From NCBI RefSeq assembly GCF_014696675.1, contig NZ_JACJQN010000001.1, positions 62,001-126,000 on the forward strand: DNA of 64,000 bases. The letters run 5' to 3'. The stretch's first letter is position 1, and every line of letters begins with the position of its first letter. Under the pieces are notes generated by a model, which was not told the origin of the DNA, did no database searches, and worked only from the letters and a program-made list of their open reading frames with translations. Of this stretch, positions 45,105 to 55,621 are shown piece after piece. The position numbers were made by a program, and so were the translations under genes. The DNA is from Phormidium tenue FACHB-1052. Lineage in GTDB: Bacteria; Cyanobacteriota; Cyanobacteriia; Phormidesmidales; Phormidesmidaceae.

Positions 45105-45292
45105 GATTCAAGTTCCAGTGATTGAAGGCTAGCTACGCGGACAAAATGAACTCAATGCTTAAGAGTGGCAAACTCTAAAAACTAGGCCAGAGCAGCTCGT
45201 TACTTAAAAACAGCAAGAGCAAAGGGTTTAACTTGCAAACCAATGCATCCGACTGCGAAAGTTCTCGGCTGACCCAGCACTCTTGCCTATTT

Positions 45293-45667
45293 TTACGATT
45301 TAGGACGCTTGGCCCCGTACTTAGAACGCCCCTGACGGCGATCTTTTACGCCAGCGGTGTCAAGGGTGCCACGGATGATGTGGTAACGAACACCAGGGAG
45401 ATCCTTAACCCGGCCACCACGAATCATGACTACGGAGTGTTCCTGAAGGTTGTGGCCAATGCCGGGGATGTAAGCGGTGACCTCAAACCCAGAGGTTAAG
45501 CGCACCCTAGCCACTTTCCGCAGAGCCGAGTTGGGCTTCTTAGGAGTGGTTGTATACACACGGGTACAAACCCCCCGACGCTGCGGACAGCTCTTTAGGG
45601 CAGGAGATTTGGTCTTTTTGTCGGCTTTTTGGCGCTCACTCCGGATGAGTTGCTGAATCGTGGGCAT
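45293..45667 (-). CDS. rpsL: 30S ribosomal protein S12
   Basis: S12 (124 residues) lines the decoding centre. Family blocks are [40 protein letters not shown] with the Lys at the streptomycin-sensitivity position, [20 protein letters not shown] and [19 protein letters not shown]. It heads the operon; the promoter should be within the 130 bp upstream. Confidence 0.99.
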   Translation of the reverse strand: MPTIQQLIRSERQKADKKTKSPALKSCPQRRGVCTRVYTTTPKKPNSALRKVARVRLTSGFEVTAYIPGIGHNLQEHSVVMIRGGRVKDLPGVRYHIIRGTLDTAGVKDRRQGRSKYGAKRPKS

Positions 45668-45798
45668 AGGACGCTTTTGCTGCTACGGCTGATAAGACTC
45701 AAGTTTTCACAAGATCTAATGCTACCACTCTGAAGAAGCTTTGGTCAAACGCCACAATCTACAGCTTGGAGCGTTGCTCGCTTGAGGTATTTAGATTG

Positions 45799-46197
45799 CT
45801 AGGGCGTTGGCAAATGAGCGGCGGTGCAGTCTTGAGTGACCGGAGTGTCAGCACTTAAGGCAAAGGCATTGCCACAGCCGCAAGTGCGCTGGGCCAAAGG
45901 ATTGACAAAGCGAAACCCGCCACCCATCAAGTCTTCGGCGTAGTCAATGGTAAGGTCTTGGACTAAATCCACTTGGTCGATGGGCACTGCAAGGCTGATA
46001 TCGCCGCAGGTTAGGGTCACCAGCGATCGCTGGGAGGCAATGTCAGCAGTCAGGCGGTAGGTCCAGTCGGCGCAGCCGCCTGGCTCAAGGGCAAGGTAGA
46101 TCTGAAACAACTGAGACGAAGAGTCGGCTCCGTGGGCAGCATGCCGACGCAGCAGTCGTTTGAGTTCTTGGGCAGCAGCAGGACGAATTTGAACCAT
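45799..46197 (-). CDS. A-type iron-sulfur carrier protein (IscA/SufA-like)
   Basis: This 132-residue protein of the HesB/IscA family binds and passes on Fe-S clusters. The domain has VQIRPAAAQELKRLLRR, LEPGGCADWTYRLT with the first Cys, DLTIDYAEDLMGGGFRFVNP, and TCGCGNAF with the Cys-Gly-Cys pair, so all three ligands are present. The C-terminal tail (ALSADTPVTQDCTAAHLPTP) extends beyond the usual end. The ATG at 46197 fits the family start. It is downstream of the str operon on the same strand. Confidence 0.88.
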   Translation of the reverse strand: MVQIRPAAAQELKRLLRRHAAHGADSSSQLFQIYLALEPGGCADWTYRLTADIASQRSLVTLTCGDISLAVPIDQVDLVQDLTIDYAEDLMGGGFRFVNPLAQRTCGCGNAFALSADTPVTQDCTAAHLPTP

Positions 46198-46289
46198 GGG
46201 AACTTGGCAGTAACGGTCAAAAAACGGCGATAATGCTGAGCTTAGCATCACCGCCGTTTTCACCGGGCTGGATTTAGCCACACAATAAC

Positions 46290-46709
46290 CTAGAGATTTT
46301 CGGCCCTTGAATAGTCGTCCTGAAAACGAACAATATCGTCTTCGCCTAGGTACTCGCCATTTTGAACTTCGATCAGCACCAGGGGAATAACGCCAACATT
46401 CTCTAGACGGTGCTGGGTGCAGGGCGGTACGTAGGTAGACTGGTTGGTAGACAGAAGAATTTCGTTTGCGCCGCAAACCACTTTGGCGGTGCCAGATACC
46501 ACAATCCAGTGCTCACTACGATGGTGGTGCATCTGTAGGCTAAGGCGGTGCCCAGGTTTGACTTCAATTCGCTTAATTTTGTAGCCTCGGCCCTCTTCGA
46601 GCACGGTATAAGAACCCCAGGGACGCAGCCCAGTTTCGGCAATTTCTTGGCCATTGCTGGTGGCCAGGGCCAACGCGGTGGGCTGAATCGACTCTTGTAG
46701 TTTTGGCAT
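46290..46709 (-). CDS. Cupin protein of the mannose-6-phosphate isomerase type II family
   Basis: This 139-residue protein is a cupin barrel resembling the C-terminal part of bifunctional mannose-1-phosphate guanylyltransferase/isomerase: RPWGSYTVLEEGRGYKIKRI, VKPGHRLSLQMHHHRSEHW (metal His cluster), VVSGTAKVVCGANEILLSTN, TYVPPCTQHRLENVGVIPLV and IEVQNGEYLGEDDIVRFQD. The guanylyltransferase half is missing, so this is a stand-alone isomerase-like cupin that supplies mannose-6-phosphate for nucleotide sugars or plays another role. The ATG at 46709 has AGGAG ten bases upstream. Confidence 0.88.
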   Translation of the reverse strand: MPKLQESIQPTALALATSNGQEIAETGLRPWGSYTVLEEGRGYKIKRIEVKPGHRLSLQMHHHRSEHWIVVSGTAKVVCGANEILLSTNQSTYVPPCTQHRLENVGVIPLVLIEVQNGEYLGEDDIVRFQDDYSRAENL

Positions 46710-46916
46710 GCCGAATAATTCTCCTAGAACCTGAATGTATAAGACTGTGGCGGGATCAGCGACGTGGGAAAACCGCTTTTTCCTATGGTGCCCATTACGA
46801 TTAGACTTTTGTTTTGGCCCAAGAGTTTCAAATGCACAAGACTCGGGCGAGGTTTTCAGGCAATAGTCTAACAAGCGCACACTGGCAGAGCGGAGCAACT
46901 GGGCAGGGCAGGACAC

Positions 46917-46962
46917 AAAAACACAAATTCTTTATACCTACTTTGAGGTTTTAAAGAATTTG
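46917..46962 (-). terminator. Hairpin after the second phosphodiester glycosidase gene
   Basis: Reading the minus strand, CAAATTCTTTA and TAAAGAATTTG form an 11-bp stem with a 17-nt loop, followed by GTGTTTTTG. It begins 33 bp past the stop of the gene ending at 46995. It is AT-rich, so weaker than the others. Confidence 0.55.
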
Positions 46963-46994
46963 GGGCAGGGGCTAAGGCGCTGCAACCCCAAAAG

Positions 46995-48821
46995 CTACGG
47001 AAAAAACAATCCGATGCCGTTGTTGACCCTAGCTGCTGTGCGGGGGGAGCGATTGATGAGCCGACCGCCTAAATAGAGGCTGGCGGAGCTACCGCCGTCT
47101 AGATTGAGGGCGTTGGTGCTACCCAGCTGAAGCATGATTTGAGCCAGCTGATCGAGGGTAGGGCCTGGGCCTTGGGGGCTATTGTGGACGGCGACCAGCA
47201 GAATTTCGCCGGTGGCGGTGAGGCCGATGGCGCTGCGGGGGGCTGCCTGAGTGCCAAAGGCCGCGCTGAACTGCTCTAGCTGGGCATTGAGCACAAGGGC
47301 GCGATCGCGGATCAGCAACGGCCCACCACCAATTAAGTTGGGAAAGGGAGCCATCGTCGCGGGTAGGAGATCAGACGCGATGGTAACCCGCTGCCCCGGT
47401 GGCATGGCTTGGGCAGCGGTAGCGTAGGATCGCAGGGCCAGTAGATAGCCGTTGGGGGGGATTGAAATTCCTCCAGGGCCAATGGTGGCCGCAGGCTGCT
47501 GGGCCGTAACCACGTCATCTACCACCGTAACCACGGTTTCGCTTTCGATCACAGGACGGTAGGTTGCCCCCCAGGCAGGGGTGTAGAGGCCGATGCCTGC
47601 TTGCACATAGCCGCTGTTGATCGCCAGCACTGGATAGGTTTGACCGCTAGCAGTAGTAAGAGTCTGCTGTAGAGCCAGTCGCTCCATACGCACCTGGCCC
47701 TGGTCGTTCCACCCCACCACGCCACGGCTGAGGATGGGGCCTGAGATCCAGGTGTTGTTGGCCCTTACGGCCCCGAGGGGATATTGGTTATTACGGTTAA
47801 AGAACCCGGCGTTGATGGCAGCGGCGGCCTGCCACCTTTGGGCAATGGTCGTCAACGGAGCGGTGCCCGTCGCCGTGGTGGGATCAGTCCAAATGGGTCG
47901 CAGGCTAGTCTGGGTCGGGTCAATTTGTAAGTAATAGACGGGAAACGGCTGACCGGCGACGGAGACATAGCGCTGCTGCCAGCGCAATCCAGGAGCCCAA
48001 GCAATGCTGTGGAGCTGAAGGTGGTCGGCACGAATATCGATCGCGATCTGGTGAGGATTGACCTGGGTGACTAGACGGGGCGGGTAACTGGTGCTGGCCT
48101 GGAGGCGGATGCCGCCATTTGTGGGAGAAACGGTCAACGCTCCTAGATAAGATCCGGCGGGGGCGGCGATCGCATCCTCAATCACCCGGTTGTCAGCGGT
48201 AGCTCCCAAAGTGAGGGTCAGGGCATCGGCACTGTCGGCCAAGGCAGCGGGCACTGGGCCTGACAGGTCTACAATTAAGCGCTCACCGCCAGGTTGAGCA
48301 ATGCGTCGCAGCCCTACCACCTGGGCCGGAGCAGTGGTAATCTGCAACGTGCCCGCCTGGGGCTGCACCTGCCAGCCATAGCGGGTAGCCAGGGGCATGA
48401 TGTCAAGAAACCGATAGCCGCCCTGAACCCAGGCGGAGAGTTCCACAGGGCTGCCAGGCTCGGTAAACCACTGCACGGGCTGCCGACTGGGGTCACTATT
48501 GTTGAGTAGGGTGGCCCCTAGGTACGCAGTCAAGCCGTAGTCGGCCAGGCCAATTTGACCATTGGCCATTATCCAGGGAACGGTAACGGGATTGCCGTTG
48601 ATAGTCAAGGTTTGGCCTTGGGCGACAGGGGCCACAGCAGCACCGGCTATGGCTGTCTCAGCCGTTGGCGAGGCAGGGGGAACCGCTAGAATAGGAGCGG
48701 GGGCGATCGCTGCCACAGCACTCAGACCCAGCCAGCCAATCCAGCCTCCCACCACCCAGCGGTGCCCCAGGCAAAAGCGAGAACGTAAGGTCAAGGTCGG
48801 CCATTTAACCATAGAAACCAT
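46995..48821 (-). CDS. Exported phosphodiester glycosidase (NAGPA-like) family protein
   Basis: This 608-residue exported protein has an N-terminal signal or anchor (GWIGWLGLSAVAAIAPAPILA, about residues 28-48). Residues ~70-270 are beta-rich with copper-amine-oxidase/AMIN-like strands (TLTINGNPVTVPWIMANGQ, ITTAPAQVVGLRRIAQPGGE). The C-terminal ~330 residues are NAGPA-like: AAINAGFFNRNNQYPLGAV, RSAIGLTATGEILLVAVHN and a catalytic NALNLDGGSSASLYLGG near the end. It probably works in the periplasm on a sugar phosphodiester. A second protein with this domain lies at 36913-38817. It is divergent from gltS. Confidence 0.85.
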   Translation of the reverse strand: MVSMVKWPTLTLRSRFCLGHRWVVGGWIGWLGLSAVAAIAPAPILAVPPASPTAETAIAGAAVAPVAQGQTLTINGNPVTVPWIMANGQIGLADYGLTAYLGATLLNNSDPSRQPVQWFTEPGSPVELSAWVQGGYRFLDIMPLATRYGWQVQPQAGTLQITTAPAQVVGLRRIAQPGGERLIVDLSGPVPAALADSADALTLTLGATADNRVIEDAIAAPAGSYLGALTVSPTNGGIRLQASTSYPPRLVTQVNPHQIAIDIRADHLQLHSIAWAPGLRWQQRYVSVAGQPFPVYYLQIDPTQTSLRPIWTDPTTATGTAPLTTIAQRWQAAAAINAGFFNRNNQYPLGAVRANNTWISGPILSRGVVGWNDQGQVRMERLALQQTLTTASGQTYPVLAINSGYVQAGIGLYTPAWGATYRPVIESETVVTVVDDVVTAQQPAATIGPGGISIPPNGYLLALRSYATAAQAMPPGQRVTIASDLLPATMAPFPNLIGGGPLLIRDRALVLNAQLEQFSAAFGTQAAPRSAIGLTATGEILLVAVHNSPQGPGPTLDQLAQIMLQLGSTNALNLDGGSSASLYLGGRLINRSPRTAARVNNGIGLFFP

Positions 48822-49279
48822 CGCGGTATAGGGTCTAATGCTGACGGGGCAAAGCGAAGAATTACGAGGCCATCAAATGCTGTCTGTGGAGGATTTTGAA
48901 GCAATCGCTACCGTTACTGCCGCTTAATTCTAAGAAGCTGTGTCTACATGCTATGACTAAGGTTTGTAAACTACTGATAAAGTCTGTAAATTACAAATCA
49001 AGCACTAAGTGCACTAATGCTTTATGACTAGGGCCATTCCCCCTAGTTCCCTCCATAGACCGAGATAATTGACCAAGTTGCAGGCACTGCCCCTAAGCCT
49101 GCCCGGGGTTGATTGAATCACTTGAAATCAGGCACTTAATTCTGGCCTGTTTTCTGGACACGACCTGCGCTTCGATTTAGAGGCTCTGCCGTCTTGCTGT
49201 GGGATGTGTGCTGTTAGGCTAGTTCTCCCAGCCAAATCCGTTGCTCTGCTTTTACCACACCTTCGTTGTTTCCTATTCC
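48822..49279. promoter_or_regulatory. Divergent promoter region upstream of Fd-GOGAT
   Basis: These 458 bases lie between the exported glycosidase (minus) and the glutamate synthase (plus). TTTGTAA (48963-48969) and TTACAAA (48991-48997) form an inverted repeat of 7 bp with 21 bp between, and AAGCACTAAGTGCACTAATG follows. I looked for the NtcA palindrome GTA-N8-TAC and did not find a perfect one. Regulation by nitrogen is likely but not shown. Confidence 0.45.
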
Positions 49280-52200
49280 ATGGGACGTACACCTGTGAAT
49301 CACCCCTACCAACCTCGGCAGCACACCCGTTCTGAATGGCCAAATTGGGGGCCAAAGTCGCTAGTCGAAGAACGTGATGCTTGTGGCGTGGGCTTTTTGG
49401 CCGATCGCCAGAACCGCGCCAGCCACGATTTAGTGGCTAAAGCCCTAGCGGCCCTCGACTGCATGGAGCACCGGGGCGGCTGCTGCGCCGACCAGGATTC
49501 TGGCGACGGGGCCGGGGTGATGACGGCCATTCCATGGGCGGTGCTCGATCGCTGGGCAGAGGAGCAGGGGTATGGGTCGCTAGAGAGCGATCGCACCGGC
49601 GTAGCGATGATCTTTCTGCCCAACCACAGTGAGACGGCGGCCTTTGTGCGCGACACCTTTAACCAGGTGGTCAGAGAGGAAGGACTGAGCGTGGTGGGAT
49701 GGCGCTCGGTGCCTGTCAATCCTGACGTGCTGGGGCCTTTGGCAAAGCAGTACCAACCACGCATTGAGCAGTTGGTGATCGCCTCAGCCGCAGAGACCGG
49801 CGACGATCTGGAGCGTCGGCTTTACCTAGTGCGTCGTCAGGTGCTGCATCTGGTGGCCAAGGCAGCCATCAATTCTGACCAGCTAGGGGCGGCTTCTGTA
49901 GCCGATCTGAAAGAGTTCTATGTGTGCTCCTGCTCCTGCCGCACGATTGTCTACAAGGGCATGGTGCGATCGGCGGTGCTAACAGCCTTTTATGACGACC
50001 TCCGCGATCCCGACTACATTAGCTCGTTTGCTGTGTATCACCGTCGGTTTAGCACCAATACGATGCCTAAGTGGCCCCTGGCCCACCCCATGCGGCTGCT
50101 GGGTCACAACGGTGAAATCAATACCCTGGTGGGCAACATCAATTGGATGGTGGCGCGCCAGGCCGATCTCCACCATCCGGTGTGGGGCGATCGCGTAGAT
50201 CTGCTCAAGCCCATTGTCAACGCCGAGAACAGCGACTCCGCTAACCTCGACAACGTTATGGAGTTACTGGTGCGATCGGGCCGTTCACCTCAAGAAGCCC
50301 TGATGATGATGGTGCCCGAGGCCTACAACAACCAGCCCGAGCTAGACGCCTATCCCGAAATCATCGATTTCTACGACTACTACAGCGGCCTGCAAGAGCC
50401 CTGGGATGGCCCAGCGCTAGTTGTCTTTAGTGACGGCACTCAGGTGGGAGCCACCCTCGATCGCAACGGCCTGCGTCCGGCCCGCTACATCGTCACCAAA
50501 GACGATTTGCTGATGGTGTCGTCGGAGGCAGGCGTGCTCGATGTAGCCCCCGCAGACATCGTAGAAAAGGGTCGTCTTGGCCCCGGCCAGATGATTGCAG
50601 TCGATCTACAGAGTCAGGAAATTCTCAAAAATTGGGCCATTAAGCAGCGGGTGGCCACTCGGCACCCCTACGGCCAGTGGCTGAAGGACAACCGAGCCGA
50701 GATCCAGCCTCAGCTATTTACGGAGGCGACCCTCTACCCCGCCGCCGATCTGTTGCCTCAGCAGAGCGCCTTTGGCTACACCGTCGAAGACGTCGACATG
50801 ATCATTCAGGACATGGCAGCCCAGGGTAAAGAACCCACCTTCTGCATGGGCGACGATACGCCCCACGCCGTGCTGTCAGAGAAGCCCCACCTGCTCTACG
50901 ACTACTTTAAGCAGCGCTTTGCCCAGGTCACCAACCCGGCCATTGACCCTCTGCGCGAGCGATTGGTGATGTCACTGACTACCCAGCTTGGTGCCCAGGG
51001 CAACCTGCTGGATGAGCAGCCCGAGTACGCCCACTTGCTCAAGCTGGAAAGCCCGGTGATCAATGAGGTGGAGCTAGAGCAAATTCACGGGTCGGGCTTT
51101 GCCACCGCCACCCTATCTACGCTGTACGCTACTGCGGATGGCCCAATGGGTTTGGCAAAGGCGGTGGCAGCGTTGTGCGATCGCGCCGACGCCGCCGTTA
51201 AAGCCGGTAAGACAATTGTGGTGCTGAGCGATCGCGTTGACGCCCAGGGCAACCCGACCCCTCTCAGTGCCGAGGTCAGCTACATTCCTCCCCTACTGGC
51301 GGTGGGCGCGGTGCATCACCACCTGATTCGCGGCGGGTTGCGCATGCGGGCCTCCCTGGTGGTCGATACGGCCCAATGTTGGAGCACCCACCACTTTGCC
51401 TGCCTAATTGGCTATGGGGCCAGCGCCGTGTGCCCCTACCTAGCGCTAGAGTCGGTGCGCCACTGGTGGGCCGACAGCCGCACCCAAAAGCTGATGGAAA
51501 CGGGCAAGCTGTCGGTGATCACCCTCAACGGTGCCCAGGACAACTACCGCAAGGCGGTGGATGCGGGCCTGCTGAAAATTCTTTCGAAGATGGGTATCTC
51601 GCTAATTACCAGCTATCGAGGGGCGCAGATTTTCGAGGCCATCGGCATCGGCCCCGACTTGCTGGATCTAGCCTTCCGGGGCACCACCTCTCGATTGGGG
51701 GGGCTTTCTGTCATAGATTTGGCCCAAGAGACGATTCAATTCCACCAGCGGGCCTTTCCTGAGCTATCGGCCAAGCGCCTGCAAAATATGGGCTTTGTGC
51801 AATCGCGACCCAGCGGGGAATACCACATGAACAACCCCGCCATGAGCAAACTGCTGCACAAGGCGGTAGCCGATCGCCAGTACGACCACTACGAGCTATA
51901 CCGCGCCCAGCTCGAAAATCGCCCGCTCAGCGCCCTGCGGGATTTGCTGGAATTTGAGAGCGATCGCCAGCCCATTGCCATCGACCAAGTAGAGTCGGCA
52001 GAGGCGATTATGCGCCGCTTCTGCACCGGGGGCATGTCCCTGGGAGCGCTGTCGCGTGAGGCCCACGAAGTGTTGGCGGTGGCGATGAACCGCATCGGCG
52101 GCAAGTCAAACTCTGGCGAAGGGGGCGAAGACCCGGTGCGCTTTAAGGTGCTCGCCGATGTCGATGCTGAGGGCAACTCGCCCACCTTCCCCCACCTGCG

Positions 52201-53977
52201 GGGGCTCAAGAATGGCGACACCGCCAGTTCTGCCATCAAGCAGGTGGCCTCAGGGCGCTTTGGGGTCACCCCCGAATACCTGATGCACGCCGACCAGATT
52301 GAGATCAAACTGGCCCAGGGGGCCAAGCCCGGCGAGGGAGGTCAGCTACCCGGCAAAAAGGTGAGCCCCTACATCGCCATGCTGCGCCGCTCAAAGCCTG
52401 GGGTAGCGCTGATCTCACCGCCTCCCCACCACGACATCTACTCTATTGAAGACCTGGCCCAGCTAATTTTTGACCTGCACCAGATCAACCCTAAGGCCGG
52501 AGTATCGGTGAAGCTGGTGTCTGAAGTGGGCATCGGCACTATCGCCGCCGGGGTCGCCAAGGCCAACGCCGACGTGATTCAGGTGTCGGGTCATGACGGG
52601 GGCACCGGAGCCTCGCCCCTCAGCTCGATTAAGCACGCCGGGGTGCCCTGGGAACTGGGCCTCACCGAGGTACACAAGGTGCTGATGGACAACGAGCTGC
52701 GCGATCGCGTCACCCTGCGCGTCGATGGCGGCCTCAAAACCGGGTGGGATGTTGTCATGGGTGCCCTAATGGGAGCCGAAGAATTTGGCTTTGGCTCTAT
52801 CGCCATGATCGCCGAGGGCTGCATTATGGCGCGGGTCTGCCACACCAACAACTGTCCAGTGGGGGTCGCTACCCAAAAAGAAGAGCTGCGCCAGCGGTTT
52901 ACCGGCGTGCCTGAGCACGTGGTGAATTTCTTCTTCTACATTGCCGAAGAGGTGCGATCGCTGCTGGCTCGCTTGGGCTACAGCTCCCTGATTGACATTG
53001 TGGGCCGGGCCGATCTGCTCCGGCCCCGCACAGATGTCTCCCTGGCTAAAACCAATGCCCTCGATCTCACCACCCTGATGGATCTGCCCGACGGGCGGGG
53101 CGATCGCACCTGGCTAAACCACCCAGCCGTCCACAGCAATGGCCCGGTGCTCGACGACGACATGCTGGCCGATGCTGATATTCAGCACGCTATTCAGAAC
53201 CAGGGCACGGTGACCAAAACCTATAGCGTGGCCACCACCGATCGCACGATTGGGGCTCGGGTTGCTGGAGCGATCGCCGAAAAGTACGGCAACAGCGGGT
53301 TTGAAGGACAGCTCAACCTCAACTTTGAGGGCAGCGCCGGTCAGAGTTTTGGGGCGTTTAACCTACCCGGTATGACCCTAACCCTCGTGGGCGAGTCTAA
53401 TGACTACGTCGGCAAGGGTATGCACGGCGGCGAAATTGTCATCAAGCCCCCCGCTGGCATTACCTACGATCCCGCGACCAACGTGATTGTTGGCAACACC
53501 TGCCTGTACGGGGCTACCGGCGGTACCCTTTATGCCTTGGGCACCGCTGGCGAACGCTTTGCCGTGCGCAACTCCAAAGGGCAAGCGGTGATTGAGGGCG
53601 CTGGAGATCACTGCTGTGAATACATGACTGGTGGTGTAGTTGTTGTGCTTGGGCCGGTGGGCCGTAACGTAGGGGCCGGCATGACCGGCGGCCTAGCCTA
53701 CTTCCTAGACGAAACCGGCGGTTTTCCAGTGCGAGTCAACCCCGAAATTGTCAACGTTCAGCGGGTCATTACCCCTGCGGGGAAAGCCCAGCTCAAAATG
53801 CTAATTGAGGCTCACCTAGCTCACACCGGCAGCCCTAAGGCTAAGGCCGTTTTAGACAACTGGAACGACTACTTGCCTCAGTTCTGGCAGGTGGTACCGC
53901 CCTCGGAGGCTGATACTCCAGAAGCCAACCCTGATACGGCTGAGGCCGAAAAGGTTCTCAGTCCCAGTCAGTCGTAG
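49280..53977 (+). CDS. gltS: Ferredoxin-dependent glutamate synthase
   Basis: Fd-GOGAT makes two glutamates from 2-oxoglutarate and glutamine using reduced ferredoxin; with glutamine synthetase it assimilates ammonium. The 1565-residue protein has an N-terminal propeptide and the nucleophile Cys35 in [12 protein letters not shown]. The central and FMN-binding parts include [20 protein letters not shown] and [20 protein letters not shown], and the cluster cysteines lie in [16 protein letters not shown]. The stretch [20 protein letters not shown] is the loop that is inserted in ferredoxin enzymes and short in NADPH-type GltB. No gltD follows. Both support the ferredoxin type. The ATG at 49280 fits the propeptide. 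In some genomes the same gene is called glsF. Confidence 0.95.
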   Translation: MGRTPVNHPYQPRQHTRSEWPNWGPKSLVEERDACGVGFLADRQNRASHDLVAKALAALDCMEHRGGCCADQDSGDGAGVMTAIPWAVLDRWAEEQGYGSLESDRTGVAMIFLPNHSETAAFVRDTFNQVVREEGLSVVGWRSVPVNPDVLGPLAKQYQPRIEQLVIASAAETGDDLERRLYLVRRQVLHLVAKAAINSDQLGAASVADLKEFYVCSCSCRTIVYKGMVRSAVLTAFYDDLRDPDYISSFAVYHRRFSTNTMPKWPLAHPMRLLGHNGEINTLVGNINWMVARQADLHHPVWGDRVDLLKPIVNAENSDSANLDNVMELLVRSGRSPQEALMMMVPEAYNNQPELDAYPEIIDFYDYYSGLQEPWDGPALVVFSDGTQVGATLDRNGLRPARYIVTKDDLLMVSSEAGVLDVAPADIVEKGRLGPGQMIAVDLQSQEILKNWAIKQRVATRHPYGQWLKDNRAEIQPQLFTEATLYPAADLLPQQSAFGYTVEDVDMIIQDMAAQGKEPTFCMGDDTPHAVLSEKPHLLYDYFKQRFAQVTNPAIDPLRERLVMSLTTQLGAQGNLLDEQPEYAHLLKLESPVINEVELEQIHGSGFATATLSTLYATADGPMGLAKAVAALCDRADAAVKAGKTIVVLSDRVDAQGNPTPLSAEVSYIPPLLAVGAVHHHLIRGGLRMRASLVVDTAQCWSTHHFACLIGYGASAVCPYLALESVRHWWADSRTQKLMETGKLSVITLNGAQDNYRKAVDAGLLKILSKMGISLITSYRGAQIFEAIGIGPDLLDLAFRGTTSRLGGLSVIDLAQETIQFHQRAFPELSAKRLQNMGFVQSRPSGEYHMNNPAMSKLLHKAVADRQYDHYELYRAQLENRPLSALRDLLEFESDRQPIAIDQVESAEAIMRRFCTGGMSLGALSREAHEVLAVAMNRIGGKSNSGEGGEDPVRFKVLADVDAEGNSPTFPHLRGLKNGDTASSAIKQVASGRFGVTPEYLMHADQIEIKLAQGAKPGEGGQLPGKKVSPYIAMLRRSKPGVALISPPPHHDIYSIEDLAQLIFDLHQINPKAGVSVKLVSEVGIGTIAAGVAKANADVIQVSGHDGGTGASPLSSIKHAGVPWELGLTEVHKVLMDNELRDRVTLRVDGGLKTGWDVVMGALMGAEEFGFGSIAMIAEGCIMARVCHTNNCPVGVATQKEELRQRFTGVPEHVVNFFFYIAEEVRSLLARLGYSSLIDIVGRADLLRPRTDVSLAKTNALDLTTLMDLPDGRGDRTWLNHPAVHSNGPVLDDDMLADADIQHAIQNQGTVTKTYSVATTDRTIGARVAGAIAEKYGNSGFEGQLNLNFEGSAGQSFGAFNLPGMTLTLVGESNDYVGKGMHGGEIVIKPPAGITYDPATNVIVGNTCLYGATGGTLYALGTAGERFAVRNSKGQAVIEGAGDHCCEYMTGGVVVVLGPVGRNVGAGMTGGLAYFLDETGGFPVRVNPEIVNVQRVITPAGKAQLKMLIEAHLAHTGSPKAKAVLDNWNDYLPQFWQVVPPSEADTPEANPDTAEAEKVLSPSQS

Positions 53978-53982
53978 TGCCA

Positions 53983-54026
53983 AGCGTGAACCGACATCGG
54001 GGGTGTTGCTGATGTCGGTTCACGCT
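53983..54026 (+). terminator. Hairpin after the glutamate synthase gene
   Basis: AGCGTGAACCGACATC (53983-53998) pairs perfectly with 54011-54026 around a 12-nt loop, starting 5 bp after the stop. No T-run follows. It probably ends or stabilises the transcript. Confidence 0.65.
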
Positions 54027-54278
54027 CAACCGCACGCGCGCATCCCTCTGCTCTGGCCACATTAAAATAGGGGCCAGTCCTGGTATCGCTTTGTGTTAAG
54101 GTAGATCTCTAGTTTTGGCATGTCGTGGGTAACGAATGCCGGTGCGGGCAGATTGTCCGGCTTGAGATTTTGATTGGCCTCAAGGCCTGCTTAAGCCTGA
54201 GATCAGGGTTATATCCCTGCTGTAGGTGCCGTGTCCTTGTTTACTGATCTCGTCTGCCCTGTTGTCTGAGGTTATTGA

Positions 54279-54458
54279 ATGTCTAAGCGTCGCAACCCGA
54301 AAAAAGAAAAAGCATTACGCAACCAGGCCTATGCCCGCAAGTTCCGCAAGAAGCGGACGGGTAATCAGCGCTTCTTCCGCCGCAACAACACTGGCGCAAC
54401 GGATGAGGACAACACCGAAGACAAAGAGAATAGCGAATACTCTAATAACAACGCCTAG
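54279..54458 (+). CDS. Very small basic protein of unknown function
   Basis: This 59-residue frame starts at ATG 54279 and stops at TAG 54456-54458. The N-terminal half is strongly basic (MSKRRNPKKEKALRNQAYAR, KFRKKRTGNQRFFRRNN) and the C-terminal tail is acidic and Asn-rich (DEDNTEDKENSEYSNNN). This bipartite charge pattern suits a nucleic-acid or ribosome-associated peptide. It is preceded by a ~250-base leader with hairpins, including GGCC-TCAA-GGCC and CAGGG-TTATAT-CCCTG. It is too short for many gene finders. I do not know its function; the coding call rests on composition and position between two genes. Confidence 0.65.
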   Translation: MSKRRNPKKEKALRNQAYARKFRKKRTGNQRFFRRNNTGATDEDNTEDKENSEYSNNNA

Positions 54459-54465
54459 AGCTGCG

Positions 54466-55527
54466 CTATCTCAACACTGTGGCAATTAGCTGCGCGGCTT
54501 GACGGCCTGAGGCGATCGCGCCCTCAACATTTCCTCCGCTGCACCAGTCACCGCAACCCACTAGCGTTGCCACCGCTGGAGAAGACAGCACCGGAGAGCC
54601 TAGGGGCTGGCGCACAAAACCGTAGCGCCAGCGGTGAACCTGCATCCAGGTTGGGGAACTGAGCCAAGACGCCAAACTCTTTGCCGTAGCAGCGAGTAGC
54701 TCCTGGCCAACCGACTCTAGATCAGAGCGATCGATGTTGCTGGCCGCGAAAGCCGCACTGCTGTGCATTACCACCACCAGCTCTTGAGGGTCGGTACGTT
54801 TGCCGCTGTCTAAAGCAACCCAGCGCAAGATCGGGTGTTTGTTGCCAACTATCATCCAGCCGTTCTGAGAGGTTTGAGCCGGAAGACTGGCAGATTGATC
54901 AGGGCTATACCCAGCCATGGTGGTGATGACGGCTTCAAACTCTACGTTCTGAAGCTGGTGTCTGAGGTTGGCCAGGCCTTCGTGTTGAAGAGCAGCCCTA
55001 TCCATCAGAGTGGCGGCTTGTGGGGCAGGAGTCGCTACAACCACAGCCTTAGCTTCGATTGAGCTAGGTTGTTCCTGGCGATCGCCGCTCAAAGTCACTC
55101 CTTCAATTCGCCAGCCCTGGGGTAGCGGAGTTAGCGCTGTAGCGCGCCAGTGGTGATGAATAGTGAGCCCTAGAGCCAAAGCTTTGGCAACAGCGCTCAT
55201 GCCCTGGGGCGCTATATAAAATGTTTCTGGCGACATTGCCTTGAGGGAACCGGCGGCCTCCAGGGTAAACGTCTCTGGCTCCCAGGGCTGTAGGACACCA
55301 GCTTCTAGGAGTGTGGGCAAGCAACTGAGCGTGGAGTCAGAAAAAGGCTGTAGATACCGACAACCATGATCTATGGTCGTAACACCACGGCGGCGAGTGG
55401 CTAAGCGCCCCCCAAGCCCGCGAGACTTATCGACCACTATCACCCGGTGTCCGCCTTGCTGAAGCTGACGGGCTGCTGTCAGGCCGCTAATACCCGCTCC
55501 GATGACCACTACATCTTCCATACCCAT
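54466..55527 (-). CDS. FAD-dependent amine oxidase-like oxidoreductase (renalase-like)
   Basis: This ~353-residue flavoprotein has an N-terminal Rossmann FAD-binding motif, VVVIGAGISGLTAARQLQQG, then VIVVDKSRGLGGRLATRR, both diagnostic. The GCRYLQPFSDS and AVVVATPAPQAATLM blocks follow, and the C-terminal LVGCGDWCSGGNVEGAIAS is the second FAD-contact element. It resembles bacterial renalase-like amine oxidases. The substrate is unknown; cyanobacterial relatives are uncharacterised. ATG codons at 55527 and 55521 are both possible starts. It is convergent with the tiny basic protein. Confidence 0.85.
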   Translation of the reverse strand: MGMEDVVVIGAGISGLTAARQLQQGGHRVIVVDKSRGLGGRLATRRRGVTTIDHGCRYLQPFSDSTLSCLPTLLEAGVLQPWEPETFTLEAAGSLKAMSPETFYIAPQGMSAVAKALALGLTIHHHWRATALTPLPQGWRIEGVTLSGDRQEQPSSIEAKAVVVATPAPQAATLMDRAALQHEGLANLRHQLQNVEFEAVITTMAGYSPDQSASLPAQTSQNGWMIVGNKHPILRWVALDSGKRTDPQELVVVMHSSAAFAASNIDRSDLESVGQELLAATAKSLASWLSSPTWMQVHRWRYGFVRQPLGSPVLSSPAVATLVGCGDWCSGGNVEGAIASGRQAAQLIATVLR

Positions 55528-55621
55528 TTCTGCCAAATTTTGGTGTGTAGCCGTTGCTCAACATCCTATCTTGGGGAATTGTGTAAAAATGTAAGACAGT
55601 TTTTAAATATGGTGATGCCCA

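Noticed and set aside
48961-48997. Possible NtcA site before the glutamate synthase gene
   Set aside because: The TTTGTAA/TTACAAA dyad does not have GTA-N8-TAC spacing, so I list it only as an inverted repeat.
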